A stretch of 64,000 nucleotides of DNA from Croceibacterium selenioxidans (GCF_018599195.1 NZ_JAHFVK010000001.1:1240001-1304000); one strand, 5' to 3'; shown: positions 35,312-44,676, counted from the first letter of the stretch. Notes: generated from the sequence alone by a model not told the origin. Numbers and translations: made by a program.

Positions 35312-37059
35312 GGAAACTGATGCTCGCCATGGGCGCGGCAACTGTGATGTGCGCCGTGCCCGCCGCTGCACAGCCCACTAGGGAGTATTTTTCGGGCCGG
35401 GTTTCGCGCAGCGAGGCACCCCGGCAACTCGACCAGAAGTCTCGCGACTATTACGCGGCCGTATTCGCGGCAATCGATAAGCAGGATTGGGCTGGCGCCG
35501 AAACCTTGCTGTCACAGCGCGAAGGAATCCTCCATCCGGTTGCCCGGGCGGAGATCTATCTCGCGGCCAATTCGCCCAAGGTAGACTTGCCCCGGATCGA
35601 AGCCTGGTTCGCCACCGGCCGCGACTTGCCCCAGGCGGATCGTCTTGCACGTCTCGCTTATACGCGGGGGGCCACCGCCATGCCCGAGTTGCCCTATGAG
35701 CAGCGCTTTTATGCGACGGGCGGCGCGACCAAGCGTACGCGGCCTCGCTCAATCGAAGACGGGACCATGCCCGTCGACATCCGCACCGCCATCCAGGATC
35801 GCATCACCAACGATGACCCGGATGGTGCGCGGCTCTTGCTTGATGGCATCGACGCCCAACTGAGCCCCGAAGCCCGAGCCGAATGGCGCCAGAAGGTCGC
35901 GTGGAGCTATTACATCGAGAACATGGACACCCAGGCCTTCGCCCAGGCCGCGACGGTCGGGGCCGGTACCGGCCCGTGGGTGGCGGAAGGCGACTGGACC
36001 ATGGGTCTTGCGGCCTGGCGGCTTGGCGATTGCGAGCAGGCCGGGCAAGCCTTCGAGCGAGCGGCGTACGGTGCTTCCAACACAGAACTTCGCGCTGCGG
36101 CCTATTACTGGGCCGGGCGCGCGGCGTTGCGCTGCCGCCAGCCAGAACGCAGCGCGGAATTCCTGCGCCTCTCCGCCGGGGCTGACGAGACACTCTATGG
36201 CATGCTGGCGGTGGAGCAGTTGGGGACTGTGCTGCCCGATCGGCAGGCAAAGGCCGATTTCTCCGACGAGGATTGGCGGCGCATTGGCGGTATCAACAAT
36301 GTCCGCGTCGCGATCGCGCTGGCCGAAATCGGTCGCGACAAGTTGTGCAGCCAGGTCCTGTTGCACCAGGCGCAAATCGGCGACCCAGGTGACTATGGCG
36401 CCCTCTCCCGACTTGCCCGGGATCTCAGCTTGCCGTCGACACAGCTCTACATGGCCAACAACGCCCCAAACGGCGCGCAGGCCCATCCGGCGTCTCAGTA
36501 TCCTTCACCGAAATGGGCGCCCATGACCGGTTGGCGGGTCGATCCCGCACTCGCATATGCTCACGCCTTGCAGGAATCTAGTTTCCGTTCAGAAGCGGTG
36601 AGCCCGGCAAAGGCCCAAGGATTGATGCAAATCACCCCGATCACCGTGCGCCAACACGCTCCAGGTCTGGGAATGAGCGTCAATCAGGTCGACATCTTCA
36701 ACCCGAGCGTCAACCTCGCCTTCGGCCAGCAGAACCTCGAGATGCTGCGCGACAGTCCGGCAACCGGTGGAGCGCTCCCCAAGATCATCGCGGCTTACAA
36801 CGCCGGCCTCACACCGGTGACGCGCTGGAATTACGAAGTTCGCGATCAAGGCGATCCGCTGCTTTACATGGAATCAATTCCCTATTGGGAAACCCGCAGC
36901 TACGTCTCCATCGTGATGAAGAATTACTGGATGTATGAACGGCAGGCGGAGGCCTTGTCAGGAAGCCGCATCTCCCTGGCTCAGAACGCCTGGCCGGCAT
37001 TTCCGGGAAGCCACGAGACTGGAGGCGGTCGCGTTTATCTATCTGCCGGGGCCAACTGA
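35308..37059 (+). CDS. Lytic transglycosylase (Slt-like)
   Basis: 583 aa from ATG 35308. Signal peptide ending PAAAQ near residue 22, then a long helical repeat superhelix as in Slt70, and the SLT domain from about residue 405: ALQESSFRSEAVSPAKAQGLMQI with the catalytic Glu, then NPSVNLAFG and IIAAYNAG. It cuts the MurNAc-GlcNAc bond of peptidoglycan in the periplasm, forming 1,6-anhydroMurNAc. It overlaps the UDG-like gene by 4 bp and moaB by 1 bp (TGATG). Confidence 0.92.
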   Translation: MRKLMLAMGAATVMCAVPAAAQPTREYFSGRVSRSEAPRQLDQKSRDYYAAVFAAIDKQDWAGAETLLSQREGILHPVARAEIYLAANSPKVDLPRIEAWFATGRDLPQADRLARLAYTRGATAMPELPYEQRFYATGGATKRTRPRSIEDGTMPVDIRTAIQDRITNDDPDGARLLLDGIDAQLSPEARAEWRQKVAWSYYIENMDTQAFAQAATVGAGTGPWVAEGDWTMGLAAWRLGDCEQAGQAFERAAYGASNTELRAAAYYWAGRAALRCRQPERSAEFLRLSAGADETLYGMLAVEQLGTVLPDRQAKADFSDEDWRRIGGINNVRVAIALAEIGRDKLCSQVLLHQAQIGDPGDYGALSRLARDLSLPSTQLYMANNAPNGAQAHPASQYPSPKWAPMTGWRVDPALAYAHALQESSFRSEAVSPAKAQGLMQITPITVRQHAPGLGMSVNQVDIFNPSVNLAFGQQNLEMLRDSPATGGALPKIIAAYNAGLTPVTRWNYEVRDQGDPLLYMESIPYWETRSYVSIVMKNYWMYERQAEALSGSRISLAQNAWPAFPGSHETGGGRVYLSAGAN

Positions 37060-37586
37060 TGGCGATAGATTTAGAACGTCAATTCAAGCCGATAAATATC
37101 GCTCTTCTCACCGTTTCCGATACGCGCGGGCCCGCTGAAGACACCTCGGGCGACATCCTGGCGGAGCGCATCCAATCAGCCGGTCATAAGCTGGCGGCGC
37201 GCGCGATCGAAAAGGATGACGCCGATGCGATCGTTCGCCGCTTCAACAACTGGATCGACGACCCTCAAATCGATGCCATCGTCTCGACCGGCGGGACCGG
37301 TCTGACCGGCCGCGACGTGACGCCAGAGGCGATCGACCGGATCAAGGAAAAGGATATCGAGGGATTTGGAGAGCTGTTCCGCTGGATCAGCTACCAGTCC
37401 ATCGGCACCAGCACAGTTCAGTCGCGCGCCTGCGCCGCAGTTGCGCGCGGGACCTATCTCTTTGCCCTCCCCGGTTCGAACGGCGCAGTGAAGGACGGGT
37501 GGGACGGCATTCTCGCCGAGCAACTCGACAGTCGCAACCGCCCCTGCAATTTCGTCGAGCTGATGCCCCGCTTGCGCGAGAAATAG
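37059..37586 (+). CDS. moaB: Molybdenum cofactor biosynthesis protein B
   Basis: 175 aa MogA/MoaB family, the trimeric protein that adenylates molybdopterin. The core STGGTGLTGRDVTPEA and the later RSRACAAV/GSNGAVKDGWD stretch are present. No other molybdopterin genes are in the window. A hairpin follows the stop. Confidence 0.94.
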   Translation: MAIDLERQFKPINIALLTVSDTRGPAEDTSGDILAERIQSAGHKLAARAIEKDDADAIVRRFNNWIDDPQIDAIVSTGGTGLTGRDVTPEAIDRIKEKDIEGFGELFRWISYQSIGTSTVQSRACAAVARGTYLFALPGSNGAVKDGWDGILAEQLDSRNRPCNFVELMPRLREK

Positions 37587-37595
37587 CGCACTGCC

Positions 37596-37613
37596 TTCGC
37601 TGATTTCAGCGAA
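37596..37613 (+). terminator. Stem-loop after moaB
   Basis: TTCGCTG, ATTT, CAGCGAA: 7-bp arms 10 bp after the stop, extended by a GC/GC pair past one mismatch. No T-run, so termination strength is uncertain. Confidence 0.4.
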
Positions 37614-37696
37614 AGCTCATCGCCCCGTCATGATGCTCATCCCGATGCGTGCGCATCATCCGCGCCATCACCCGCAATGGAGATGGAGCGAAGGCA

Positions 37697-38035
37697 ATGA
37701 CCTCGAAAGGCGATACGACGAAACGTTCAAGCTTGCGATCCGCCAGCGCATGGCTGCCACTGCTGATGTCAGGAGCGGCGACCGGCCTCCTGCTCGTCTA
37801 TCTGACAACAGGCCCGCACGAACCGTACATGGTCGTCGAGAACGGGATTGCCCGCCCCGACGAGAGTTCCACTGCTCGTCTCTGGCAACTGCTCATGCTC
37901 CTGCAGTTGCCGTTGATCGGTTGGCACGCGATCCGATGGTTCGAGCAAGACCCCAAGGGCACGATGAAGGTGATCGCGATGCAGGCACTAGCGATCGTCG
38001 CCGCAGCCACGCCGGTCTTCTGGCTCGATATGTGA
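37697..38035 (+). CDS. Hypothetical membrane protein
   Basis: 112 aa from ATG 37697 (GGAG and AAGG upstream). Hydrophobic segments near residues 18-37, 64-77 and 93-108, the first preceded by a basic stretch. No family recognised. It lies 111 bp after moaB and is convergent with the next gene. Confidence 0.65.
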   Translation: MTSKGDTTKRSSLRSASAWLPLLMSGAATGLLLVYLTTGPHEPYMVVENGIARPDESSTARLWQLLMLLQLPLIGWHAIRWFEQDPKGTMKVIAMQALAIVAAATPVFWLDM

Positions 38036-38044
38036 CAAAAGACA

Positions 38045-38374
38045 TTAGCCCAGGCGATAAGGCGTAGGATCACCAATCTCGGCAACGAGCTCCTGCCGGG
38101 CCTTGGCGAAGCACTGCGCGTACCGCTCGGAAATGTCCTGGCGATCGCGGCCGGTCAGCGCGGTGGCAAGGTCGATTAGACCTTTCTCCTCAAGAGCCGC
38201 GGTATCGCGGACAAGATCGCTTTCTTCGAGGCTGAGATCCCGGGCGAGCAAGCGCGTCGCCCTGATGCGCTGGCGGAAGTCGAAGTCCATCAGGCGAGCG
38301 GACTCGAATTCCTCCTTCTTCAGCATGGCACGGCGAAGATCCCAGACCATCGCGTGAATATGGCGCGTAGTCAT
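38045..38374 (-). CDS. Hypothetical helical protein
   Basis: 109 aa, rich in Arg, Glu and Leu, all predicted helix and soluble (ARLLARDLSLEESDLVRDTAAL, SERYAQCFAKARQELVAEIG). I do not recognise a family. It is divergent from the radical SAM gene and shares its 73-bp promoter region. Met residues 9 and 17 are alternative starts. Confidence 0.65.
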   Translation of the reverse strand: MTTRHIHAMVWDLRRAMLKKEEFESARLMDFDFRQRIRATRLLARDLSLEESDLVRDTAALEEKGLIDLATALTGRDRQDISERYAQCFAKARQELVAEIGDPTPYRLG

Positions 38375-38411
38375 CCGAACGCAAGAACATGGCCACCCTT
38401 GCGATCTTCAA

Positions 38412-38441
38412 TTGCCCTCCCCTCATGTTCCCTGTATGTTC
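38412..38441 (+). promoter_or_regulatory. Possible promoter with LexA-like box upstream of the radical SAM gene
   Basis: GTTC (38427-38430), 7 nt, GTTC (38438-38441) matches the alphaproteobacterial SOS box GTTC-N7-GTTC. It overlaps a candidate -10 TATGTT (38435-38440) that has TTGCCC (38412-38417) 17 bp upstream. The box lies between two divergent genes and 6 bp before the chosen start, so the transcript would be nearly leaderless. Confidence 0.45.
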
Positions 38442-38447
38442 CCATCT

Positions 38448-39533
38448 ATGGAACGTCGCCTGGATCCTGCCGTACCGGGCCGTGGTGCCCAATCCGGGTC
38501 AGTTCCCGATCGTTTCGGCCTGGCCCAAAGGGAGCAGGACGGCGATTGGCGGGACTACATGGAAATTCTGGACGGACCCCCTGTGAAGCTCCGCACCACA
38601 GTTACCGAAGAGCATCCGAAGACCATTCTCACCTTCAACCAATCACCTGACATTGGCTTCGATCGCTCGATCAACGCCTATCGGGGATGCGAGCACGGTT
38701 GCATCTACTGCTTTGCCAGACCGACACATGCGTTCCACGACCTGTCGCCCGGACTGGATTTTGAGACCCGGCTGTTCGCCAAACCCAATGCCGCGCAGCT
38801 GCTGTGCGAGACCCTGGCACGGCCACGATACAAACCGAAGCCCATCGCGATGGGAACCAACACGGATCCCTATCAACCCATCGAGGGAAGATATCGGATT
38901 ACCCGCTCTCTGCTCGAGGTGTGCCTGGCAACCCGTCATCCAGTGACCATTACGACCAAGTCCGACCGAGTCCTCAAGGACCTTGATCTCCTAACCGAAC
39001 TGGCGCGGCTCGATCTCATAGCGGTGGCGATCTCGGTAACCACCTTGGACACGAGGCTCTCCGGACTGCTCGAGCCAAGGGCGCCCGCGCCTGGCAAGCG
39101 ATTGGCAGCTTTGAAATCTCTGGTCGAGGCCAAGGTCCCCGCTCATTGCTCGATCGCCCCGATCATACCTGCGATCACGGACGAGTTCATGGAAGACATC
39201 GTCTCCCGGATCGGGGCTATCGGCGTGCGCTCGGTCGGCTGGATTCCCCTGCGTCTTCCCCACGAGGTCGCCCCGCTGTTTCGCGAGTGGCTTTCGGTCC
39301 ACTTCCCCGACCGGGGCGACAAGGTGATGGCGATCGTGCGATCGATGCGAGGAGGGCGAGACAACGATCCCGATTTTTTCACCAGGATGAAGCCTAGTGG
39401 CGTCTGGGCGGACCTATTCCGCGCGCGCTTTCGGATTGCGAAAAAACGGGCGGGTATCGAAATGAACCGCTTCCAACTCGACATCGGCAAATTTGTTACC
39501 CCCTCTTTGGACGGTCAGTTGCAACTTCTCTAG
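38448..39533 (+). CDS. PA0069-family radical SAM protein (SplB-like)
   Basis: 361 aa from ATG 38448. N-terminal VPGRGAQS is typical of the PA0069 family, followed by the radical SAM motif CEHGCIYCFARPTHAF and, further on, AMGTNTDPYQPIEG and SIAPIIPAITD. It binds a [4Fe-4S] cluster and cleaves SAM reductively; the substrate is unknown, though relatives include spore photoproduct lyase, which repairs DNA. The C-terminal region has the ARFRIAKKRAGI stretch. A LexA-like box overlaps its promoter. Confidence 0.88.
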   Translation: MERRLDPAVPGRGAQSGSVPDRFGLAQREQDGDWRDYMEILDGPPVKLRTTVTEEHPKTILTFNQSPDIGFDRSINAYRGCEHGCIYCFARPTHAFHDLSPGLDFETRLFAKPNAAQLLCETLARPRYKPKPIAMGTNTDPYQPIEGRYRITRSLLEVCLATRHPVTITTKSDRVLKDLDLLTELARLDLIAVAISVTTLDTRLSGLLEPRAPAPGKRLAALKSLVEAKVPAHCSIAPIIPAITDEFMEDIVSRIGAIGVRSVGWIPLRLPHEVAPLFREWLSVHFPDRGDKVMAIVRSMRGGRDNDPDFFTRMKPSGVWADLFRARFRIAKKRAGIEMNRFQLDIGKFVTPSLDGQLQLL

Positions 39534-39645
39534 CAACACTGCGGTAACGCGCCGGAAGTGCAGCTTTTTCACAACAATAGGGGAATAAACGGAGTTCGGA
39601 GCACACCCAATCATCATAATGGGCTTGCCAGGGTCGTGCCGCTTG

Positions 39646-39660
39646 TTTCAAGACTTGAAA
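39646..39660. repeat. 15-bp palindrome in the OmpA-family gene leader
   Basis: TTTCAAG, A, CTTGAAA lies 45 bp before the ATG in a 171-bp upstream region. It could be an operator or a leader hairpin. CATAAT at 39615-39620 resembles a -10 but lacks a good -35. Confidence 0.4.
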
Positions 39661-39704
39661 TAGGGATCCGTCCGCACACGGCCCGACGAAGGGGAATAAA
39701 AAAC

Positions 39705-40796
39705 ATGCGCAAATTAGCACTCGCGCTCGCGTCAGCGTCGACGATCATTGCATCGCCGGCTCTCGCGAGAGACGACTTCAGCTACGGCGGTATTGGTATC
39801 GGCGTGGTCTTTCCAAACGAGATCGATTACGAAGTTGTCGGCACTGACGATGTCGTCACCGCCGATCCGGGCAACAACTGGAACCTCGAATTCGAGGGCG
39901 TGATCGGTCACGACTTCGGCCTCCTGCGGGTCGAAACCGAAGCCGCCTACAAGAAGTTCGACATTGAGACGCTTTCTGCCCCGCTGCCGGTGGGCACTCT
40001 CGACGTCGCCGACGGCAACGTCACCGTGATGAGCGCGATGCTCAATACGCTGATCGACATTGGCGGTAATGACGACGTCGGGTTCTCGTTCGGCCCCGGC
40101 CTCGGCATCGCCGGTGTCGACGCCGAGATTAACGATCCGGGCTTTATCAACGCGGAAGATATCGGCTTTGCCTGGCAGGGCGTTGCCGAACTGCGCGTGC
40201 CGGTCAGCAGCACCATCGACCTTGGCCTGAAGTACAAGTTCTTCAACGTCGAAGGCATCAAGCAGAACGCGGGTCAGTTCGCCGACGTTCCGGTTAAGAG
40301 CGGCCTGAGCAGCCACTCGCTGCTGGCGACGCTGAAGTACAACTGGGGTGGACCGCCGCCGCCGCCGCCGCCGGCCCCGCCGCCGCCGCCTCCCCCGCCA
40401 CCTCCCCCGCCGCCGCCTCCGCCGCCTCCGCCGCCGGTAGCGCGCTGCAACCAGGGTCCGTTCATCGTGTTCTTCGATTGGGACAAGTATGACATCACGC
40501 CGGAAGCGGCGACGATCCTGAACAACGCCATCACCGCGTACAGCAACTGCGGCACGGCCTCGATCATGCTGGCCGGTCACACCGACCGTTCGGGCACCGA
40601 AGAGTACAACATGGCTCTTTCGGCACGCCGCAACACCAGCGTTCAGAACTATCTGACCGGTCGCGGCATCCCCGCAGCCCGGATCTCCAGCCAGGCGTTC
40701 GGTGAAACCATGCCTCGCGTGCCGACTGCTGACGGTGTGCGTGAGCTGCAGAACCGCCGTGTGGAGATTACTTACGGTCCGGGTTCGGGTCGGTAA
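39705..40796 (+). CDS. OmpA-family outer-membrane protein with proline linker
   Basis: 363 aa from ATG 39705 (AGGGGAA upstream). Signal peptide ending SPALA near residue 22, then an eight-strand-like beta-barrel, a linker of 27 Pro and one Ala (40353-40436), and the OmpA C-terminal domain with FFDWDKYDITPEA, AGHTDRSGTEEYN and NRRVEITYG, which binds peptidoglycan through Asp/Arg of the TDxxG...NRRV motifs. It links outer membrane and cell wall. A strong intrinsic terminator follows. Confidence 0.93.
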   Translation: MRKLALALASASTIIASPALARDDFSYGGIGIGVVFPNEIDYEVVGTDDVVTADPGNNWNLEFEGVIGHDFGLLRVETEAAYKKFDIETLSAPLPVGTLDVADGNVTVMSAMLNTLIDIGGNDDVGFSFGPGLGIAGVDAEINDPGFINAEDIGFAWQGVAELRVPVSSTIDLGLKYKFFNVEGIKQNAGQFADVPVKSGLSSHSLLATLKYNWGGPPPPPPPAPPPPPPPPPPPPPPPPPPPPVARCNQGPFIVFFDWDKYDITPEAATILNNAITAYSNCGTASIMLAGHTDRSGTEEYNMALSARRNTSVQNYLTGRGIPAARISSQAFGETMPRVPTADGVRELQNRRVEITYGPGSGR

Positions 40797-40819
40797 TCAC
40801 CATCCAAGGCAAAGAAATT

Positions 40820-40857
40820 GGCCCGGGAAGCACTGCTTCCCGGGCCTTTTCCTTTTT
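40820..40857 (+). terminator. Strong intrinsic terminator after the OmpA-family gene
   Basis: GGCCCGGGAAG (40820-40830), loop CACTG, CTTCCCGGGCC (40836-40846), then TTTTCCTTTTT. It may also act on the minus strand, where AATTTCTTT follows, and so end the dnaE/membrane-protein transcript. Confidence 0.88.
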
Positions 40858-40901
40858 GGTCTTCGGAAACGCGTGAACGCCCGTCGTAAACTCGCGATCG
40901 G

Positions 40902-41102
40902 TCAATCCATCAGCAGGAATATGCCGAACGAGAGCCCTGCACCGATCAGAAAGACGGCCCACGACCAGAAGAACTGGAAATCAGCCACCACGACCTGACG
41001 AACGTTGAGCATTCCGCCCGTCGCCCCACTCGACCCGATAAAAAGTGACACGATCCCCGCCAGGAAGGCGCCGAGCACAATGGCTTTCAATAAGGCGAAC
41101 AC
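40902..41102 (-). CDS. Hypothetical small membrane protein
   Basis: 66 aa from GTG 41102, with a strong SD (GGAGGGAGAAG) upstream. Two hydrophobic segments (about 5-23 and 43-64) joined by a polar loop. It lies 19 bp downstream of dnaE and is probably co-transcribed. Family not recognised. Confidence 0.65.
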   Translation of the reverse strand: MFALLKAIVLGAFLAGIVSLFIGSSGATGGMLNVRQVVVADFQFFWSWAVFLIGAGLSFGIFLLMD

Positions 41103-41121
41103 CGCTTCTCCCTCCCTGGTT

Positions 41122-44100
41122 TCAGGCGACTAATCTCAGACTCGCTTGTGCCCGACGCGTGGTTAAGGACACGTTCGCAAGGCCTTCGACGTGCGCTAGC
41201 CGCTCTGCCAGTTCTCCATCGAGCCGGAAGTTGCGGCCTAGTCGCATGGAGACATCTTGGCCCTCGCCGATATGCAATCGTGCCACGACCTCACCTCTGC
41301 CCCCCTCGCCGTTCCCGGCCTTATCCTCGCTCAACGCGAGGCGAAGTTCCCCCAGCGCCTCCAGGTTATGGACATCGAGCATCAACAGCATCCGTGCCGA
41401 ATTGCTCACTTCTGCCAAGGGTCTAGCTCCCCTGACAGTGATCCTGGGGGGTTCGTCGGGGCTAGGTGAATCCAACTCGACGTTGAGAAGCACGCACACC
41501 GAATCCGCCGCCCATCGCTGGAAACTCTCGACGAGTCCCTCCTCGAAACACGCTGCGGTGAATTGTCCCGAGGAATCCGAGAAGTCGGCCCGAATGAATT
41601 CACTGCCCTTCCGGGTACGTCCCTTGCTTACACCTTCGACCAAAGCGGCCATCACGGCGGATTGGCGACCTCCCGCGATCCCGGACTCCATGAGGCCGGC
41701 ATAGCTTCGCGCCCCGTTTGCCGAGGCGACCGCGCGAAATTGCTGGACCGGATGAGCAGCGAAGTAGAACCCGAAGTTTTCTCGTTCGGTCGACATCTGG
41801 TCCGAACGGCTCCAGGGCTCGACATCGGCAAGCAAAAGCGATGGTTCGGCATGATCGGCTCCCCCGAATAATCCGCCCTGACCGCTCGTCCGCTCGCGAA
41901 CCGCGGCATCTGCGACTGCCAATAGCCGGTCGGCATTGGCGAGGACCTTGGCCCGGTTGGGTTCGAGACCATCGAAGGCACCGGCCCCGGCCAACCCTTC
42001 GATTTGACGCCTGTTCATCGCGCCTGGGGGCATCCGGCGGAAGAGGTCTTCCAGGCTTTTGAATGGTCCGTTCGCCTCGCGCTCGGCAACGACTTGCTCC
42101 ATGGCCTTCTCGCCGACATTGCGGATGCCTGCCAGGGCATAGCGGACTGCGTAGCCAATATCGGTTTGCTCGACGGTAAACTCCGCCTCGGAATGATTCA
42201 TGTCCGGGCCCAGCAACACGAACCCGTTCCGCCGCAAGTCATCGACGAACACCGCCAGCTTTTCGGACTGGTGCATGTCGAAGCACATCGAGCCCGCATA
42301 GAACTCTTCGGGATAGTGGGTTTTCAGCCAGGCTGTCTGATAGGCAAGTAATGCGTAGGCTGCAGCGTGACTCTTGTTGAAGCCGTAGCCGGCGAACTTG
42401 TCGATCAAATCGAACAGTTCGTTAGCCTTGCCCTTCTCGATCCCGGACACTTCCTTGCACCCCTCGACGAACCGCGCTCGCTGCGCGTCCATCTCGGACT
42501 GAATCTTTTTGCCCATGGCGCGACGCAGCAAGTCCGCGTCGCCGAGTGAATAACCCGCCAGGATCTGCGCGGCTTGCATCACCTGTTCCTGGTAGACGAA
42601 GATACCGTAGGTCTCGGCCAAGATCCCTTCGAGTTTCGGATGCGGATATTCGATCGCCACCTCACCGTTCTTGCGCTTGCCGAACAGGGGGATGTTATCC
42701 ATCGGGCCAGGTCGATACAGTGAAACCAGCGCGATGATGTCTTCGAACATGGTCGGCTTCACAGCCGAAAGTGTGCGCCGCATCCCTTCGGATTCGAGCT
42801 GGAACACGCCGACTGTGTCCCCGCGTTTGAGCAAATCGTAGACTTGGGCATCGTCCCACGGCAGCGCGCTCAGATCGACCTCGATCCCACGCCGCGCCAA
42901 CAGGTCGACCGCCTTGCGAAGAACGGACAGCGTCTTGAGGCCGAGGAAGTCGAACTTCACCAGGCCCGCATCCTCGACGAACTTCATGTCGAACTGCGTG
43001 ACCGGCATGTCTGACCGGGGATCGCGGTATAACGGCACGAGCTGTGCCAGCGGCCTGTCGCCGATCACAACGCCCGCCGCGTGGGTCGAGGAGTTGCGGG
43101 GGAAACCCTCGAGTTGCATCGCGAGGTCGACGAGGCGCTTCACTTCGTTGTCGTTCTCGTACTCCCGCCGGAATTCACTCACCCCGTTGAGCGCGCGAGG
43201 CAGCGTCCAGGGATCGGTTGGATGGTTCGGCACCATTTTGCACAGCCGGTCGACGTGGCCGTAACTCATCTGCAGAATTCGGCCGGTGTCGCGCAGCACC
43301 GCGCGCGCCTTGAGCTTGCCGAAGGTGATGATCTGCGCGACCTTATCGTACCCGTAACGCTCCTGTACGTAACGGATGACTTCTCCGCGGCGCGTTTCGC
43401 AAAAGTCGATATCGAAGTCCGGCATCGAAACGCGCTCCGGGTTGAGGAAGCGTTCGAACAGCAGACCCAGGCGAATGGGATCGAGATCGGTGATCGTCAG
43501 CGACCATGCTACGAGCGACCCGGCACCCGAACCGCGCCCCGGACCAACCGGAATGCCTTGTCCCTTGGCCCACTTGATGAAGTCGGCAACGATCAGGAAG
43601 TAACCGGGAAAACCCATGCGAGTGATAACATCGACCTCGAAGTCGAGGCGATCGAAATAGATCTGCCGCTCTTCGGCAGTCAGGCCTTCGTAAGGCTCGA
43701 GCCGGGCGATAAGCCCCGCCTTTGCATCCGCCGCGAGCATGCGAGCCTCACCTTCGAGGTCTCCCGCAAGGCTGGGCAGGATTGGCTTGCGCTTCGGCGG
43801 CGCGAAGGCACACCGCTGGGCCACCACTAGTGTGTTTGCGGTAGCTTCGGGCAAGTCGCCGAAAAGCTCCTCCATCATGGCCGCCGACTTGATGAAAGCC
43901 TCCGGGCTCGATCGAGGGCGTTCGGCACTGTCGAGATGGGTCGAATTTGCGATGCACAGCATGGCATCGTGCGCCGAGTGCATGTGGGGCTCGCCGAAGT
44001 TGGCGGGGTTCGTCGCCACAAGGGGCAGGTCGAGCTCGTAGGCGAGATCGACCAAGGCATCCTCCGCTTCATCCTCCGCCGCCATACCCCGCCGCGCCAA

Positions 44101-44604
44101 CTCAATGTACAACCGCCCGGGGAAAAGCGCGGAAAGCCGCTGCAAATGGCCTTTTGCCCGCTCTGACTTTCCATCAGCGAGAAGCCGCGTAACCGCACCC
44201 TCACCCGCGCCAGTCAGTGCGATCAGGCCATCGGTGTAGCCTTCAAGATCGCTGAGAACGACATGAGGATCTTGTTCGAGCGGTCGATCGAGATGCGCGC
44301 GGCTGACCAGGTGACACAGATTGTTCCAGCCCGCCTCGTCCTGCGCATAGAGGGGGAGGTAGTCGATTGGCCCCTCCAAATCTCTCGAAACGCCGAGCAA
44401 GGTGCCGACGATAGGCTGTATGCCTTCACCCTTGCAGGCCGATGCAAAGGCCGTAGTGCCGTAAAGGCCGTTCCGGTCGCAGATCGCAATCGCCGGGAAG
44501 CCGCGCTCCTTCGCCAGCTTGGCAATCGCCTTGGGATCGATGGCCCCTTCGAGCATCGAATAACTGGATAGGACGCGCAGCGGAACGAACGGAGCAAACG
44601 GCAT
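41122..44604 (-). CDS. dnaE: DNA polymerase III subunit alpha
   Basis: 1160 aa, the length of the replicative DnaE1, not the shorter SOS DnaE2. N-terminal PHP domain (SSYSMLEGAI, HSAHDAMLCIANS), palm with catalytic Asp residues in PDFDIDFCE near residue 400, GRGSGAGSLVAW, the helix-hairpin-helix region near 830, and the OB fold near 990. It is the main chromosome-replicating polymerase. No imuA/imuB neighbours. Confidence 0.96.
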   Translation of the reverse strand: MPFAPFVPLRVLSSYSMLEGAIDPKAIAKLAKERGFPAIAICDRNGLYGTTAFASACKGEGIQPIVGTLLGVSRDLEGPIDYLPLYAQDEAGWNNLCHLVSRAHLDRPLEQDPHVVLSDLEGYTDGLIALTGAGEGAVTRLLADGKSERAKGHLQRLSALFPGRLYIELARRGMAAEDEAEDALVDLAYELDLPLVATNPANFGEPHMHSAHDAMLCIANSTHLDSAERPRSSPEAFIKSAAMMEELFGDLPEATANTLVVAQRCAFAPPKRKPILPSLAGDLEGEARMLAADAKAGLIARLEPYEGLTAEERQIYFDRLDFEVDVITRMGFPGYFLIVADFIKWAKGQGIPVGPGRGSGAGSLVAWSLTITDLDPIRLGLLFERFLNPERVSMPDFDIDFCETRRGEVIRYVQERYGYDKVAQIITFGKLKARAVLRDTGRILQMSYGHVDRLCKMVPNHPTDPWTLPRALNGVSEFRREYENDNEVKRLVDLAMQLEGFPRNSSTHAAGVVIGDRPLAQLVPLYRDPRSDMPVTQFDMKFVEDAGLVKFDFLGLKTLSVLRKAVDLLARRGIEVDLSALPWDDAQVYDLLKRGDTVGVFQLESEGMRRTLSAVKPTMFEDIIALVSLYRPGPMDNIPLFGKRKNGEVAIEYPHPKLEGILAETYGIFVYQEQVMQAAQILAGYSLGDADLLRRAMGKKIQSEMDAQRARFVEGCKEVSGIEKGKANELFDLIDKFAGYGFNKSHAAAYALLAYQTAWLKTHYPEEFYAGSMCFDMHQSEKLAVFVDDLRRNGFVLLGPDMNHSEAEFTVEQTDIGYAVRYALAGIRNVGEKAMEQVVAEREANGPFKSLEDLFRRMPPGAMNRRQIEGLAGAGAFDGLEPNRAKVLANADRLLAVADAAVRERTSGQGGLFGGADHAEPSLLLADVEPWSRSDQMSTERENFGFYFAAHPVQQFRAVASANGARSYAGLMESGIAGGRQSAVMAALVEGVSKGRTRKGSEFIRADFSDSSGQFTAACFEEGLVESFQRWAADSVCVLLNVELDSPSPDEPPRITVRGARPLAEVSNSARMLLMLDVHNLEALGELRLALSEDKAGNGEGGRGEVVARLHIGEGQDVSMRLGRNFRLDGELAERLAHVEGLANVSLTTRRAQASLRLVA

Positions 44605-44676
44605 GCTTTGAGATTTAGGCTTCAGACCGAAAATCGGAAGAGCGATCCTTTGGCTGTCCCCCGGTATGCACCGATC

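Noticed and set aside
40274-40567. Gly-rich minus-strand frame opposite the OmpA-family gene
   Set aside because: The Gly run is the complement of the CCG proline repeat.
41122-44604. Error-prone DnaE2 with SOS control
   Set aside because: Length (1160 aa) and the absence of imuA/imuB point to replicative DnaE1; no LexA box seen before it.
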